Positions 1 to 9,180 of a DNA stretch of 64,000 nucleotides are shown piece after piece. How positions within the stretch are numbered: position 1 is the first letter of the stretch; each line of letters begins with the position of its first letter. Below the pieces are notes generated by a model that saw nothing but the letters and a program-made list of their open reading frames with translations, had not been told where the DNA came from and ran no database searches. Position numbers and translations under genes: made by a program. Source of the stretch: Actinoplanes derwentensis. GTDB lineage: Bacteria; Actinomycetota; Actinomycetes; Mycobacteriales; Micromonosporaceae. The stretch lies in contig NZ_LT629758.1 of NCBI RefSeq assembly GCF_900104725.1, positions 7,402,001-7,466,000 on the forward strand, read 5' to 3'.

Positions 1-1
1 C

Positions 2-484
2 GACGCCGGCCTGATCTTCGGGTTGTGCGCGTTCCTGGAGATCCCGCTGATGCTCGGCTTCGGCATGCTCTCCAGCCGGATCCCGCTGCGCCCGATCATC
101 CTGGCCGGCACCGTCTGTTCGGTGGCCTACTACTCGGTCGCCGCCACCGCGTCCTCGGTGTGGGTGCTGGCCGTGGGCCAGATCCTCAACGCGATCTTCA
201 TCGCCGCGACGTCCGGCCTCGGCATCTCCTACGTGCAGGACATGATGCCGCGCTCGCCGGGCCGGGCCACCACGCTGTTCACCAACTGCTTCCCGATCGG
301 GCTGGTGATGGCCGCCCCGCTCTTCGGGCTCGCCCAGGAGTACGGCTTCCGGCTCGCCTTCGCCATCAACCTGGGTCTCAGCGTGCTCGGCCTGCTGCTG
401 TTGATCGTGGCCCGGCCCCGGGTGACGGCGCCGAATCCAGCACTTCGTCCGGTTGCCGACGTGACAGGACCGACTGAGGGCTAA
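2..484 (+). CDS. MFS sugar-efflux-type transporter, 3' part
   Basis: C-terminal part of a major facilitator superfamily permease; the 5' end lies outside the window. About five hydrophobic helices are visible, including the last helix before a short polar tail that ends in TAA. The segment GLGISYVQDMMP followed by GRATTLFTN matches the helix-10 region of the SetA/SetB sugar efflux family, so export of a sugar or related small molecule is likely, but the substrate is inferred from family only. It ends 10 bp before the antiporter regulatory gene and may be co-transcribed with it. Confidence 0.75.
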   Translation, partial: DAGLIFGLCAFLEIPLMLGFGMLSSRIPLRPIILAGTVCSVAYYSVAATASSVWVLAVGQILNAIFIAATSGLGISYVQDMMPRSPGRATTLFTNCFPIGLVMAAPLFGLAQEYGFRLAFAINLGLSVLGLLLLIVARPRVTAPNPALRPVADVTGPTEG

Positions 485-494
485 CGTAGAGATC

Positions 495-989
495 GTGCGC
501 GTACGGGTGGAACGAACTCCTCTGCCGGGTATCGGCGTCCGCCATGACCTGGTGACCTCGTCAGGCCGGACCGTCGGGGTGGTGTCCCATCGCAACGGCC
601 GCCGTGACCTGGTGCTCTACGACGTGGACGACCCGGACTCCAGTCTGGCCTCCATCCCGCTCACCGACGACGAGGCGGAGGCCCTGGCCGACGTGCTCGG
701 CGCCTCGCTGATGCTGGGACAGCTCGCGGGTCTGCGCCAGCAGGCGGCGGGGCTGCTGACCGAGCAGATCGCGCTGCCCGCTGGTTCCCCGTTCGTGGGC
801 CGGCTTCTGGGCGACACCCAGGCACGCAGCCGCACCACGTCCTCCATCGTGGCCGTGCTCCGCGAGCGGGAGGTGATCGCGTCGCCTGGGCCGGAGTTCC
901 GGTTCGACGCGAACGACGTGGTGGTGGCGGTCGGTACCCGCCAGGGCCTGGACGGCGTCACCGCCATCCTGGCCGGCGACGACGGCTGA
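495..989 (+). CDS. Cation/proton antiporter regulatory subunit (KhtT-like, TrkA-C domain)
   Basis: A 164-residue soluble protein with a GTG start. Residues from about 80 to 160 form a TrkA-C (RCK-C) fold, with the typical ending in which a strand segment FDANDVVVAVGT is followed by a final helix. Proteins of this type bind to and gate CPA2 K+/H+ antiporters. The gene lies 5 bp upstream of the antiporter gene, the usual KhtT-KhtU arrangement. The N-terminal 70 residues are poorly conserved in the family and no ligand site can be assigned. Regulation by the partner is inferred from gene order and domain. Confidence 0.8.
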   Translation: MRVRVERTPLPGIGVRHDLVTSSGRTVGVVSHRNGRRDLVLYDVDDPDSSLASIPLTDDEAEALADVLGASLMLGQLAGLRQQAAGLLTEQIALPAGSPFVGRLLGDTQARSRTTSSIVAVLREREVIASPGPEFRFDANDVVVAVGTRQGLDGVTAILAGDDG

Positions 990-994
990 GTGCC

Positions 995-2194
995 GTGCAA
1001 CACCACACGACGATCCTGCTCATCGAGATCGGCGCGCTCCTGTTCGGCCTCGGCATGCTCGGTCGCCTGGGCCGGCGTTTCGGCCTGTCGCCGATCCCGC
1101 TCTATCTGCTGGCCGGCCTGGCGTTCGGTCAGGGCGGCCTGATCCCGCTGTCGGCCAGCGAGGAGTTCATCGCGATCGGCGCCCAGATCGGCGTGATCCT
1201 GCTCCTGGTGATGCTGGGCCTGGAGTACTCCGCTGACGAACTGGTCGGCAACCTGCGGGCGGCGGCTCCGGCCGGTCTCATCGACATGCTGCTCAACGCC
1301 TTGCCGGGGGCCGCGTTCGCGCTGCTGCTCGGCTGGGACTGGAAAGCCGCGCTGGTGCTGGCCGGCATCACCTGGGTGTCGTCGTCCGGGGTGATCGCGA
1401 AGGTGCTCGGCGACCTGGGCCGGGTCGGTAACCGGGAGACTCCGGTGATCCTGTCGGTGCTGGTCATCGAGGACCTGGCGATGGCCTTCTACCTGCCGCT
1501 GGTAACCGCGGTGCTGGCCGGGCTCGGGCTGGCCAGTGGGCTCAGCACGCTGAGCGTCGCGGTGGTCACGGTGGTCGCGGTCCTGGTCGTGGCGATCCGG
1601 TACGGCGGTGAGATCAGCCGGTTCATCTCGGTGAAGGACCCCGAGGCGCTGCTGCTCAGTGTGCTGGGCCTGACGTTGTTCATCGCCGGGGTGGCCGGTG
1701 AGCTGAAGGTCTCCGAGGCGGTCGGCGCGTTCCTGGTCGGCATCGCGATCTCCGGGCCGGTGGCGCATCACGCCACGCAGATCCTGTCCCCGCTGCGGGA
1801 CCTCTTCGCCGCGGTGTTCTTCGTCTTCTTCGGACTCTCCACCAACCCGTCCGACATGGCGAAGGTCATCCTGCCGGCCCTCGCCCTGGCCGTGCTGACC
1901 ATGTCGACCAAGGTGCTGACCGGCTATCTGGCGGCCCGCCGAGCGGGGATCGCGCTGCCCGGCCGGTGGCGGACCGGGCTGGCCCTGATGCCGCGTGGCG
2001 AGTTCTCCGTGGTCATCGCGGGCATCGCGGTGGCCTACGGAGTGGACGCCCGGCTGGCTCCGCTGGCCGCAGCCTACGTGCTGATCACGGTGGTCACCGG
2101 TCCGTTGCTGGCCCGTTTGACCGACTATGCCTGGTTCAAGAAACTGTTGCGGAAACGCATAGCGGCGCAGAAACCGCTAGCAGCCCTGGAGTGA
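995..2194 (+). CDS. CPA2-family cation:proton antiporter (KefB/KhtU-like)
   Basis: A 399-residue integral membrane protein with about 11-12 hydrophobic helices and a GTG start. The pattern of a helix-breaking VIEDLAMAF segment near residue 160 (acidic ED pair in mid-membrane) and a late PRGEFSVVIAG segment near residue 338 is characteristic of monovalent cation:proton antiporter-2 transporters. It probably exports K+ in exchange for H+ under the control of the preceding TrkA-C subunit. There is no C-terminal KTN domain, consistent with regulation by a separate protein. Confidence 0.85.
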   Translation: MQHHTTILLIEIGALLFGLGMLGRLGRRFGLSPIPLYLLAGLAFGQGGLIPLSASEEFIAIGAQIGVILLLVMLGLEYSADELVGNLRAAAPAGLIDMLLNALPGAAFALLLGWDWKAALVLAGITWVSSSGVIAKVLGDLGRVGNRETPVILSVLVIEDLAMAFYLPLVTAVLAGLGLASGLSTLSVAVVTVVAVLVVAIRYGGEISRFISVKDPEALLLSVLGLTLFIAGVAGELKVSEAVGAFLVGIAISGPVAHHATQILSPLRDLFAAVFFVFFGLSTNPSDMAKVILPALALAVLTMSTKVLTGYLAARRAGIALPGRWRTGLALMPRGEFSVVIAGIAVAYGVDARLAPLAAAYVLITVVTGPLLARLTDYAWFKKLLRKRIAAQKPLAALE

Positions 2195-2377
2195 CCTGTG
2201 TCTCGGCCGAAAACGCCCTAAGTTACTGTCAAGTATCTGAATGTGAAGCCTTGACACTTCCGCCGCCGCACCCCGCACGCTAACGTTGCGCGGCGACGAC
2301 TCTGAGTATTGGGACGTTCGACACCATGGCCGGCGGGTTACGCCAGCCGTGACGCGAACGGTGAGTGAGGCGGCGGC

Positions 2378-2824
2378 GTGAGCGTGCGTGAAGCTACATT
2401 CCTCGGTTTCGGTAATCCTGTCGATCCACGGCCTGACGAGCTTCAGGCCTGGGCATACAGCCCCGACACGGTGCCGATGAACAGCATGCCGAAAGACTGG
2501 GATCTGCTGATCTCCGGCGACGTGCTCGGCCCGACCTTGTTCGAACTGGCCATGGACCGGCAGTGCCCGGCCCGCCGGTTCGCGCAGCACTGCATGTACA
2601 TCTATGCCGCGGACGGGGTGCGGCAGAACGCGAGTGGGCAGCGAAAGCGCCGGCTCAAGAAGTTCGTCGAGCGTGCCGAACAGGTCGGCGACGAACCGAT
2701 GCAGATCTGGGCGCACAACTGCCGGGTTCTGATGACCCGGCCGGAGCTCCTCGAGCATCACGATTGGATGGAGGGCGGCCTGGTGCGTTACCCACGCAAA
2801 CTGGGCCTGTTCAACCGGCGCTGA
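2378..2824 (+). CDS. Conserved hypothetical protein (148 aa)
   Basis: A soluble 148-residue protein with GTG start. I do not recognise a domain. The sequence is mixed alpha/beta in character, rich in Trp, Met and basic residues toward the C-terminus (the KRRLKKFVERAEQ stretch). It ends 35 bp before the shared hairpin that also lies behind hspR. The 183-bp region upstream has a TTGACA hexamer (2251-2256), but no -10 element at a proper distance was found. Coding status is supported by G/C-rich third positions and the absence of a competing frame. Confidence 0.6.
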   Translation: MSVREATFLGFGNPVDPRPDELQAWAYSPDTVPMNSMPKDWDLLISGDVLGPTLFELAMDRQCPARRFAQHCMYIYAADGVRQNASGQRKRRLKKFVERAEQVGDEPMQIWAHNCRVLMTRPELLEHHDWMEGGLVRYPRKLGLFNRR

Positions 2825-2859
2825 TTGCTTTACGTAACCATAGGATCACTACAAGCAGT

Positions 2860-2892
2860 AACGGCGGCCCTTCCGAGAGAGGGGCCGCCGTT
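2860..2892. terminator. Bidirectional intrinsic terminator between the 148-aa gene and hspR
   Basis: Perfect 11-bp inverted repeat, AACGGCGGCCC (2860-2870) and its complement at 2882-2892, with an 11-nt loop. It sits between two convergent genes, 35 bp after one stop codon and 5 bp after the other, with TTATT on the right side, so it can serve both strands. Confidence 0.8.
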
Positions 2893-2897
2893 ATTCT

Positions 2898-3338
2898 CTA
2901 TCGTTCCGGGGGTCGCCGGGGACGCCAGACGACCAGAGCCGTCGAATGGTTCTCCTGACGGACCAGATCGCGACCCGAGTACGGGTTCATCGACTCGATC
3001 CGGGCGGCCCGGTCGTACGCCGCCTGTAGTTCTTGTTCCAGTTCGGCCACCCGCTGCTGCAGATCGCCGACCAACTGCTCCAGGCCGATGATGCGTTTGA
3101 TCCCGGCCAGGTTGACACCGTCATCCTGGCTGAGTTTCTGCACCTCACGGAGCAACGCCACGTCACGCTCGCTGTACCTCCGGCCGCCGCCGCCGGCCCG
3201 GCCGGGCTGAACCAGCCCGAGCCGGTCGTACTGCCGGAGGGTCTGCGGATGCATCCCGGCGAGCCGTGCGGCCACCGAGATGATCAGAACCTTCGCGTCG
3301 GAGGCCTGCTCGACCGAGATGCTGATCTCTTCATACAT
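2898..3338 (-). CDS. hspR: Heat-shock repressor HspR (MerR family)
   Basis: A 146-residue MerR-type repressor. The N-terminal winged helix-turn-helix carries the family signature: SVAARLAGMHPQTLRQYDRL (residues about 21-40) followed by a basic GGGRRYSERDV wing, then a coiled-coil segment VGDLQQRVAELEQELQ. HspR binds HAIR repeats and represses the dnaK operon, with DnaK acting as co-repressor in Streptomyces and mycobacteria. The ATG is preceded by a GGGAGG ribosome site. It is the last gene of dnaK-grpE-dnaJ-hspR, 20 bp after dnaJ, giving an autoregulatory loop. The C-terminal tail is Arg/Pro-rich and variable. Confidence 0.95.
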   Translation of the reverse strand: MYEEISISVEQASDAKVLIISVAARLAGMHPQTLRQYDRLGLVQPGRAGGGGRRYSERDVALLREVQKLSQDDGVNLAGIKRIIGLEQLVGDLQQRVAELEQELQAAYDRAARIESMNPYSGRDLVRQENHSTALVVWRPRRPPER

Positions 3339-3358
3339 GTGCCACCTCCCGTGAGGGT

Positions 3359-4555
3359 CTAACCAGCTCGGCGCAGACGCTCGTCGAGCCGGTCCCGCGC
3401 GGGCGGCGGGGTGAGCTTGGCGAAGTTCTCCAGAGCATCCTTGGCCTCGCCGGAGACCCCGCTGGGGATCTGCACCTCGACCGTGACGATCAGGTCGCCG
3501 GCCTGGCCTTCCTTACGGAGCACGCCCTTGCCCCGGGCCCGCAGTTTCCGGCCGCTCGGCGTGCCGGGTGGCACCCGCAGCGTGACCGGACCGTCCAGGG
3601 TGGGCACTTTCAGATCGGTGCCGAGCACAGCCTCGGCGATGGTGATCGGAACGACCAGGGTGAGATCGTCGCCGTTGCGCCCGAACAGTTCGTCGGGACG
3701 GACTTTGACCTGCACGTACAGGTCGCCGGCCGCACCACCGCGGTCACCCGGCTCGCCCCGGCCGCTGAGCCGGATCCGCTGCCCGTCGGCGACACCCGCC
3801 GGGAACCGGACGTTGATCGTGCGGGTCTTGGTGACCCCGCCGGACCCACGGCACTCCGGGCACTTCTCGTCCACGATGCTGCCCGAACCCTGACAGTCCC
3901 GGCACGGCTCGGAGAAGCTGAACGACCCCTGGTTGCTGGAGATCAGGCCGGTCCCGTGGCATTTCGAGCAGGACCGGGGTGTGGTCCCCGGCTTGGCCCC
4001 GCTGCCCCGGCAGGTGTCACAGGCACCGGGTGTCCGCAGGGTCAGCGGCAGGGTGGTGCCCTGCACGGCCTGCGAGAAGTCGAGAGTCACCTCGGTCTCC
4101 ACGTCACGCCCACGCTGTGGCCCACGACGAGCCGGGCCACCACCGGGCTGGCCCTGGCCGCCGGAGAAGATCGAACTGAAGATGTCGGAGAAGCCGCTGC
4201 CGCCGAACCTCCGGTCGGCACCCGCCGCTCCGGCCGCCCCGGAGAACCCGCCGAAGAGGTCCGACGGGTCGAACTGGGTGCCGCCGGGCCCCCGGGCCCC
4301 GCGCCGGAACGCGCCGGAGCCGAACAGGGAGCGCATCTCGTCGTACTCTTTGCGCTTCTTGTCGTCGGCGAGCACGTCGTACGCCTCGGAAGCGGCCTTG
4401 AACTTCTCTTCCGCTTCCTTGTTGTCCGGGTTGCGGTCGGGATGCAGATCGCGGGCGAGCTTCCGGTACGCCTTCTTGATCTCGTCGGGGGTGGCAGACC
4501 TGTTCACACCGAGCAGGGCGTAGAAGTCCTTCTCGAGCCAGTCCTTCGAGCTCAT
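3359..4555 (-). CDS. dnaJ: Chaperone DnaJ
   Basis: Type I J-protein of 398 residues, the normal length. The J domain spans about residues 8-75, with HPD at 38-40. A Gly/Phe-rich region follows to about 150, then four CxxCxGxG zinc repeats at roughly 179-186, 196-203, 218-225 and 232-239, and the C-terminal substrate-binding domains. It stimulates the DnaK ATPase and delivers unfolded clients. The ATG has an upstream GAGGAGG site. It follows grpE by 72 bp in the heat-shock operon. Actinobacteria usually carry two dnaJ genes; this is the operon copy. Confidence 0.97.
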   Translation of the reverse strand: MSSKDWLEKDFYALLGVNRSATPDEIKKAYRKLARDLHPDRNPDNKEAEEKFKAASEAYDVLADDKKRKEYDEMRSLFGSGAFRRGARGPGGTQFDPSDLFGGFSGAAGAAGADRRFGGSGFSDIFSSIFSGGQGQPGGGPARRGPQRGRDVETEVTLDFSQAVQGTTLPLTLRTPGACDTCRGSGAKPGTTPRSCSKCHGTGLISSNQGSFSFSEPCRDCQGSGSIVDEKCPECRGSGGVTKTRTINVRFPAGVADGQRIRLSGRGEPGDRGGAAGDLYVQVKVRPDELFGRNGDDLTLVVPITIAEAVLGTDLKVPTLDGPVTLRVPPGTPSGRKLRARGKGVLRKEGQAGDLIVTVEVQIPSGVSGEAKDALENFAKLTPPPARDRLDERLRRAG

Positions 4556-4627
4556 CTCAGTCCACCTCCTCGACTTGGCGACGTCCCGCCCGCCGGCGAA
4601 CCGGCGAGCGGGACACGATCACTGATT

Positions 4628-5254
4628 TCACTCCGGGTCGGCGACCGCGACCAACGCCGCGCGGAGCATCCGCTCGCCCAGCGTGTAGCCCCGGCGCATC
4701 ACCTCGACGCAGGTCGGCTCGGTGACGTCCGCGGACGTCAGGTGCGCGACCGCCTCGTGCCGGTTCGGATCGAAGGGGTCACCCTTCTCGCCGAACGCCA
4801 CCAGGCCCAGCTTGCCGGTCACCGCGGTGAGCTGCTCAGCCACCGAAGCGAACGGTCCGACCAGGTCACCGTGCTCACGGGCCCGATCGATGTCGTCCAG
4901 GACCGGGAGCAGGTCGGTGAGGACCTTGCCGGTCGTCTGCTCGGCCGCCGCACCCCGGTCGCGGTCGACCCGCTTGCGGTAGTTGGCGTACTCCGCGGAC
5001 ACCCGCTGGAGGTCGTGGGTCCGCTCGTTGAGCTCGCCCCGCAACGTCTCCAACTCGGCGCTGACGCCGGGCTTGGGCTCCTCAGCCGGTACGGCCTCGT
5101 CGGTCTCGTCCGGAGCGCGATGCGCACCGGCCCGTTTGGCCGCCTTCAGCTCCTGCTCGTCGGCGGTGGTCTCCTCGGCCGGCTCGTCGATCTCGCCCTG
5201 GATGACTTCCCGCTCGGCCGCCTGACCGTCGATCTCGTCGTCCTTGGCAGTCAC
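4628..5254 (-). CDS. grpE: Nucleotide exchange factor GrpE
   Basis: A 208-residue GrpE. It has an acidic, low-complexity N-terminal region, a long helical segment (about 75-115, containing [17 protein letters not shown]) that forms the dimer coiled coil, and a C-terminal beta domain with the family stretch FDPNRHEAV. It accelerates ADP release from DnaK. The GTG start overlaps the dnaK stop by four bases (GTGA), so the two genes are translationally coupled. Confidence 0.96.
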   Translation of the reverse strand: MTAKDDEIDGQAAEREVIQGEIDEPAEETTADEQELKAAKRAGAHRAPDETDEAVPAEEPKPGVSAELETLRGELNERTHDLQRVSAEYANYRKRVDRDRGAAAEQTTGKVLTDLLPVLDDIDRAREHGDLVGPFASVAEQLTAVTGKLGLVAFGEKGDPFDPNRHEAVAHLTSADVTEPTCVEVMRRGYTLGERMLRAALVAVADPE

Positions 5255-7107
5255 TTCTTGTCGTCCTCCACGATCTCGGCGTCGACCACGTCGTCGCCGC
5301 CGGCCGCCGGGCCGGTGGTGCCGGCGCCGGTGGTGCCGCCGGGAGCGCCACCCGCGGCGGCCTGCGAGGCCTCACCCTGCGAGTAGAGCAGCGAACCGGC
5401 CTCCTGAGAGACCTGGGACAGCCGCTCGTGGGCCGACTTGATCTTCTCGATGTCGGTGCCGCCGAGCGCACCGCGCAGCTCGCCGAGCGCTTCACCGATC
5501 TTGGTCTTGTTCTCTTCGGGGAGCTTGTCGCCGCTCTCCGCCAGGAACTTCTCGGTCTGCCACTGGAGCTGCTCGGCCAGGTTGCGCGACTCGGCGTCCT
5601 CGCGGCGCTTCTTGTCGTCGTCCGCGTGGTCCTGGGCGTCGCGCATCATCCGCTCGATGTCGTCCTTCGGCAGCGCGGAGCCGCCGGTGATCGTCATCTT
5701 CTGCTCCTTGCCGGTGCCCAGGTCCTTGGCGGACACGTGCACGATGCCGTTCGCGTCGATGTCGAAGGAGACCTCGATCTGCGGAACGCCACGCGGGGCC
5801 GGCGCGATACCACTGAGCTCGAAGGTGCCGAGCTTCTTGTTGTTCGACGCCATCTCACGCTCGCCCTGGTACACCTGGATCAGCACGGACGGCTGGTTGT
5901 CGTCAGCCGTGGTGTAGACCTCGGAGCGGTGCGCCGGGATGGTGGTGTTGCGCTCCACCAGCTTGTGCATGATGCCGCCCTTGGTCTCGATGCCCAGCGA
6001 CAGCGGGGTGACATCGAGCAGCAGGACGTCCTTGACCTCGCCCTTGAGCACGCCGGCCTGGAGCGCGGCGCCGACGGCGACGACCTCGTCCGGGTTGACG
6101 CCCTTGTTCGGCTCGCGGCCGATCAGGCTGTTCACCAGATCGGTGACGGCGGGCATCCGGGTCGAACCGCCGACCAGGATGACGTGGTCGATCGAGGCGA
6201 GCTTGACGTCGGCGTCGCGGATCGCGGCCTCGAACGGGCCCTTGCAACGGTCCAGCAGGTCCTGCGTCATCCGCTGGAACTCGGCGCGGCTCAGCGACGT
6301 GTCCAGGTGCAGCGGGCCGTTCGCCCCGGCGGTGATGTACGGCAGGTTGATGCTGGTGGTGGTCGCCGCGGACAGCTCGATCTTGGCCTTCTCGGCCGCC
6401 TCGCGCAGACGCTGGAGCGCCATCTTGTCCTGGGAGAGGTCGATGCCGTGCTCGCCGCGGAAGGTCTTGACCAGGTGGTCGATGATCCGCTGGTCCCAGT
6501 CGTCGCCGCCCAGGAGGTTGTCACCGGAGGTCGACTTGACCTCGATGACACCCTCGCCGAGCTCGAGCAGCGAGACGTCGAAGGTGCCGCCACCGAGGTC
6601 GAAGACCAGGACGGTCTGCTCCTTGGTGCCCTTGTCCAGGCCGTAGGCCAGGGCGGCCGCGGTGGGCTCGTTGACGATGCGCAGGACGTTCAGCCCGGCG
6701 ATCTCACCGGCCTCCTTGGTCGCGGTGCGCTGCGCGTCGTTGAAGTACGCCGGGACGGTGATGACCGCGTCGGTGATCTGCTCGCCCAGGTACGCCTCGG
6801 CGTCCCGCTTGAGCTTCATCAGCACCCGCGCGGAGATCTCCTGCGGGGTGTACTGCTTACCGTCGATGTCGATGGACCAGCCGGTGCCGATCTCCCGCTT
6901 GACCGAACGGATCGTCCGGTCCGGGTTGGTCACCGCCTGTCGCTTGGCGACCTCGCCCACCAGCACCTCGCCGTTGCGGGCGAAGGCGACGATCGACGGG
7001 GTCGTCCGTGAGCCCTCCGCATTGGCGATTACGGTGGGCTCGCCTCCTTCCAGAACGCTGACGCAGGAGTTCGTGGTGCCGAGGTCGATGCCGACCGCAC
7101 GTGCCAT
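5251..7107 (-). CDS. dnaK: Molecular chaperone DnaK (Hsp70)
   Basis: A 618-residue Hsp70. The start is the ATG of [15 protein letters not shown], because it places the phosphate-1 motif GIDLGTTNS at residues 6-14 and has a purine-rich GCGAGGAA site upstream. The frame stays open further upstream, but that part is non-homologous. The ATPase domain covers residues 1 to about 360, followed by the linker, the beta substrate-binding domain ([17 protein letters not shown]) and the helical lid, ending in an acidic [12 protein letters not shown] tail. It is the first gene of dnaK-grpE-dnaJ-hspR and lies behind HAIR operators, so HspR repression is expected. Confidence 0.98.
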   Translation of the reverse strand: MARAVGIDLGTTNSCVSVLEGGEPTVIANAEGSRTTPSIVAFARNGEVLVGEVAKRQAVTNPDRTIRSVKREIGTGWSIDIDGKQYTPQEISARVLMKLKRDAEAYLGEQITDAVITVPAYFNDAQRTATKEAGEIAGLNVLRIVNEPTAAALAYGLDKGTKEQTVLVFDLGGGTFDVSLLELGEGVIEVKSTSGDNLLGGDDWDQRIIDHLVKTFRGEHGIDLSQDKMALQRLREAAEKAKIELSAATTTSINLPYITAGANGPLHLDTSLSRAEFQRMTQDLLDRCKGPFEAAIRDADVKLASIDHVILVGGSTRMPAVTDLVNSLIGREPNKGVNPDEVVAVGAALQAGVLKGEVKDVLLLDVTPLSLGIETKGGIMHKLVERNTTIPAHRSEVYTTADDNQPSVLIQVYQGEREMASNNKKLGTFELSGIAPAPRGVPQIEVSFDIDANGIVHVSAKDLGTGKEQKMTITGGSALPKDDIERMMRDAQDHADDDKKRREDAESRNLAEQLQWQTEKFLAESGDKLPEENKTKIGEALGELRGALGGTDIEKIKSAHERLSQVSQEAGSLLYSQGEASQAAAGGAPGGTTGAGTTGPAAGGDDVVDAEIVEDDKK

Positions 7108-7142
7108 GGTGTTCCTCGCTTCTTTACTGCTTGGGTTCACAT

Positions 7143-7172
7143 GATTACCAAGGTTGAGTGGAACCGACTCAA
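7143..7172 (-). promoter_or_regulatory. dnaK: Probable dnaK operon promoter
   Basis: On the minus strand TTGAGT (plus-strand 7167-7172) is separated by 18 bp from GTAATC (7143-7148), a reasonable -35/-10 pair placing the start about 30 nt before the ATG. The -35 hexamer is itself part of the HAIR half-site, so repressor binding would occlude polymerase. The promoter is inferred from spacing; only the hexamers are seen. Confidence 0.5.
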
Positions 7173-7173
7173 T
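7153..7173. promoter_or_regulatory. HAIR operator 1 (HspR binding site)
   Basis: GTTGAGT, 7-nt spacer, ACTCAAT. This matches the actinobacterial HAIR consensus CTTGAGT-N7-ACTCAAG at 12 of 14 defined positions. It lies 46-66 bp upstream of the dnaK ATG and overlaps the probable -35 element. Confidence 0.85.
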
Positions 7174-7205
7174 GATGCCACGGTGCCACGCATCGTCAAA
7201 TCCAA

Positions 7206-7226
7206 GTTGAGTCAGACGGGCGCAAG
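7206..7226. promoter_or_regulatory. HAIR operator 2 (degenerate)
   Basis: GTTGAGT, 7-nt spacer, GCGCAAG: 11 of 14 consensus positions, with a good left half and a weaker right half. Its centre is 53 bp from that of operator 1, about five helical turns, so the two sites lie on the same face of the DNA. Confidence 0.55.
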
Positions 7227-7320
7227 TCGGCGCTCGGAAGCGGCACCGGCACATACCTGTCAGGTCACGGCATTCCCGGACCCGGTTGTCCTGGATGCAT
7301 AGATCGTGCACGCTTGACCC

Positions 7321-9180
7321 GTGACGACGAACGGAGACGCGGTCGGTCCGTCGGCCCAATCCGCCGTCCCCGCCGCATCAGATGAGAAACAGCAGGTGAA
7401 GGCGGTCATAGACCCATCAGATCGTACGGGTGGCGGTCAGGTTCGTCCGGCGAACCTGGAAGTCCCGCCCCAGCTGGGACGCCTCGCGACCGGGCTCGAT
7501 CGCCTGCGGGCGGCGCTCGGTGCTGTGTCGTACCCGTTGGAGTTGCCTTCCGCGGTCGAGGCCCGGCGGGTCGGCTCAGCTTTGACCGCACAACTCGACG
7601 ACTACCTTCTGCCACGCCTGGCCCGGCTCGACGCCCCGCTGCTGGTGGTGGTCGGCGGTTCCACCGGCGCCGGCAAGTCGACACTGGTCAACAGCCTGGT
7701 GCAGGCCCCGGTGAGCACCGCCGGTGTGCTGCGCCCCACAACCCGGTCGCCGGTCCTGGTGACCCACCCGGACGATGTGCAGTGGTTCGGGCGTGGTGGG
7801 CTGCTGCCCGGCCTGACCCGCACCGGCGAGTCGAGCAACGCCCCGGACGCGCTCCAGGTGATCGCCACCCCGACGATCGGTCCCGGGCTGGCCCTGCTGG
7901 ACGCGCCGGACATCGACTCGGTGGTCGACCACAACCGCAAACTCGCCGCCCAACTCCTGGCCGCGGCGGACCTCTGGTTGTTCGTCACCACCGCCGCGCG
8001 ATACGCCGACGCCGTCCCGTGGGAGCTGCTGACCACCGCCCGGCTGCGCGGCACCGTGATCGCCCTGGTTCTGGACCGGGTGCCGCCGGACGCCGTCAGT
8101 GACATCGCCGCCCACCTGGGCGAGATGCTGACCGCCAACGAGCTGGGTGCGGCGCCGCTGTTCGTGCTGCCGGAGACCGGGCTCGACCAGCGCGGTCTGC
8201 TCCCGGACTCGGCGGTCGGCCCGATGCGGGTCTGGTTCGCCCAGCTCGCCGGCGACGCGAACGCCCGGTTCACGGTGGTCCGGCAGACCCTGAACGGCGC
8301 TCTCGCCGCGCTCACCCCGGCGGCCGAAGGACTGGCTGACGCCGTCGACGACCAGATCCGCACGGCGCGGGCGCTGGACGAGCGGGTCGAGGCCGCCTAC
8401 CGGACCGCGCGGCGCGTCACCGAGGACGGCCTGCGCGACGGCCGGCTGCTGCGCGGCGAGGTGCTGGCCCGCTGGCAGGAGTTCGTCGGCACCGGTGACC
8501 TGGTGCGCGGCCTCGAATCTCGGATCGGGCACCTGCGGGACAAGCTGGTCTCGGCGGTCAGCGGACGGCCCACGTCGAGCCAGAACCTGCGGGTCGCCAT
8601 GGAGTCCCAGCTGGTCACGCTGATGCGCGGGGTCGCGGCCGACGCCGCCGAGCAGGCGTTCGGGGCCTGGCAGGCGCACCCGGCCGGGGAAGCCCTGCTG
8701 AAACCGGATCTCCAGCACGCCTCCGCCGACCTGCCGCAGCGCGCCGACCGGCTGGTCCGCGACTGGCAGCAGTGGGTCCTGGAGCTGGTCCGCACCGAGG
8801 CAGGCGACAAGCGGGCGGTGGCTCGCGGCGCCGCCTACGCGGTGAACGGGGCCGGGCTCGCTGTCATGATCACGGTGTTCACCACGACAGCCTTCATCCC
8901 CACCGGCCTGGAGGTCGCGGCCGGGGCCGGCACCGCGGTCGCCGGGCAGAAGGTGCTCGAAGCCGTCTTCGGCGACCAGGCCATCCGGACGCTCGCCGCC
9001 CGGGCCCGGGCCGAACTGCTGACCCGGGTGGAGCAGCTGCTCGCCGCCGAGGCGGCCCGGTTCACCGAGCTGACCGAGGTGGTGCATCTCGAGACGGCAC
9101 GGAGCACACTGCTGCGGGAGAGCGCCGCCGAGGTGGAGAAAGCCAGAGAGGAACTTGCTTTGACCGGGTCGGGGTCATGA
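7321..9180 (+). CDS. Dynamin-like GTPase, first of a pair
   Basis: A 619-residue large GTPase with GTG start. The P-loop [10 protein letters not shown] lies at residues 112-121, followed by a switch threonine region (RPTTRSPV), a LLDAPDID G3 motif near 195-202 and an LVLDRV segment in the G4 position. A long helical stalk follows. One hydrophobic segment near 513-545 ([16 protein letters not shown]) could insert in the membrane. This layout matches bacterial dynamin-like proteins, which work in pairs on membranes (DynA/DynB in Streptomyces, IniA/IniC in mycobacteria). It overlaps the next GTPase gene by four bases. Cellular role (division, membrane repair or envelope stress) is not settled by the sequence. 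Confidence 0.8.
   Translation: MTTNGDAVGPSAQSAVPAASDEKQQVKAVIDPSDRTGGGQVRPANLEVPPQLGRLATGLDRLRAALGAVSYPLELPSAVEARRVGSALTAQLDDYLLPRLARLDAPLLVVVGGSTGAGKSTLVNSLVQAPVSTAGVLRPTTRSPVLVTHPDDVQWFGRGGLLPGLTRTGESSNAPDALQVIATPTIGPGLALLDAPDIDSVVDHNRKLAAQLLAAADLWLFVTTAARYADAVPWELLTTARLRGTVIALVLDRVPPDAVSDIAAHLGEMLTANELGAAPLFVLPETGLDQRGLLPDSAVGPMRVWFAQLAGDANARFTVVRQTLNGALAALTPAAEGLADAVDDQIRTARALDERVEAAYRTARRVTEDGLRDGRLLRGEVLARWQEFVGTGDLVRGLESRIGHLRDKLVSAVSGRPTSSQNLRVAMESQLVTLMRGVAADAAEQAFGAWQAHPAGEALLKPDLQHASADLPQRADRLVRDWQQWVLELVRTEAGDKRAVARGAAYAVNGAGLAVMITVFTTTAFIPTGLEVAAGAGTAVAGQKVLEAVFGDQAIRTLAARARAELLTRVEQLLAAEAARFTELTEVVHLETARSTLLRESAAEVEKAREELALTGSGS

Noticed and set aside
2223..2236. Further TTAC-N6-GTA-type site (TTACTGTCAAGTAT) before the 148-aa gene
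   Set aside because: One outer arm is imperfect, it lies 140 bp from the start codon and no promoter fits around it; probably chance.
2251..2286. TTGACA ... TAACGT as a promoter of the 148-aa gene
   Set aside because: The spacer is 24 bp, too long for a normal -35/-10 pair.
5428..7011. Long open frame opposite dnaK (527 codons)
   Set aside because: It is a by-product of extreme third-position G/C bias. The minus-strand frame is unmistakable DnaK, and the opposite translation is Val/Leu/Asp/Arg-rich without domain features. The same applies to long frames opposite grpE/dnaJ (3956-5386), the GTPases (7576-9087, 8835-10220), the acyl-CoA dehydrogenase (29459-31423), the CNNM pair (41290-43446) and pknB (49913-51751).
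7108..7359. N-terminal extension of DnaK (84 codons, open frame)
   Set aside because: The canonical start [13 protein letters not shown] has a ribosome site, and the extension runs through the HAIR operators and promoter.
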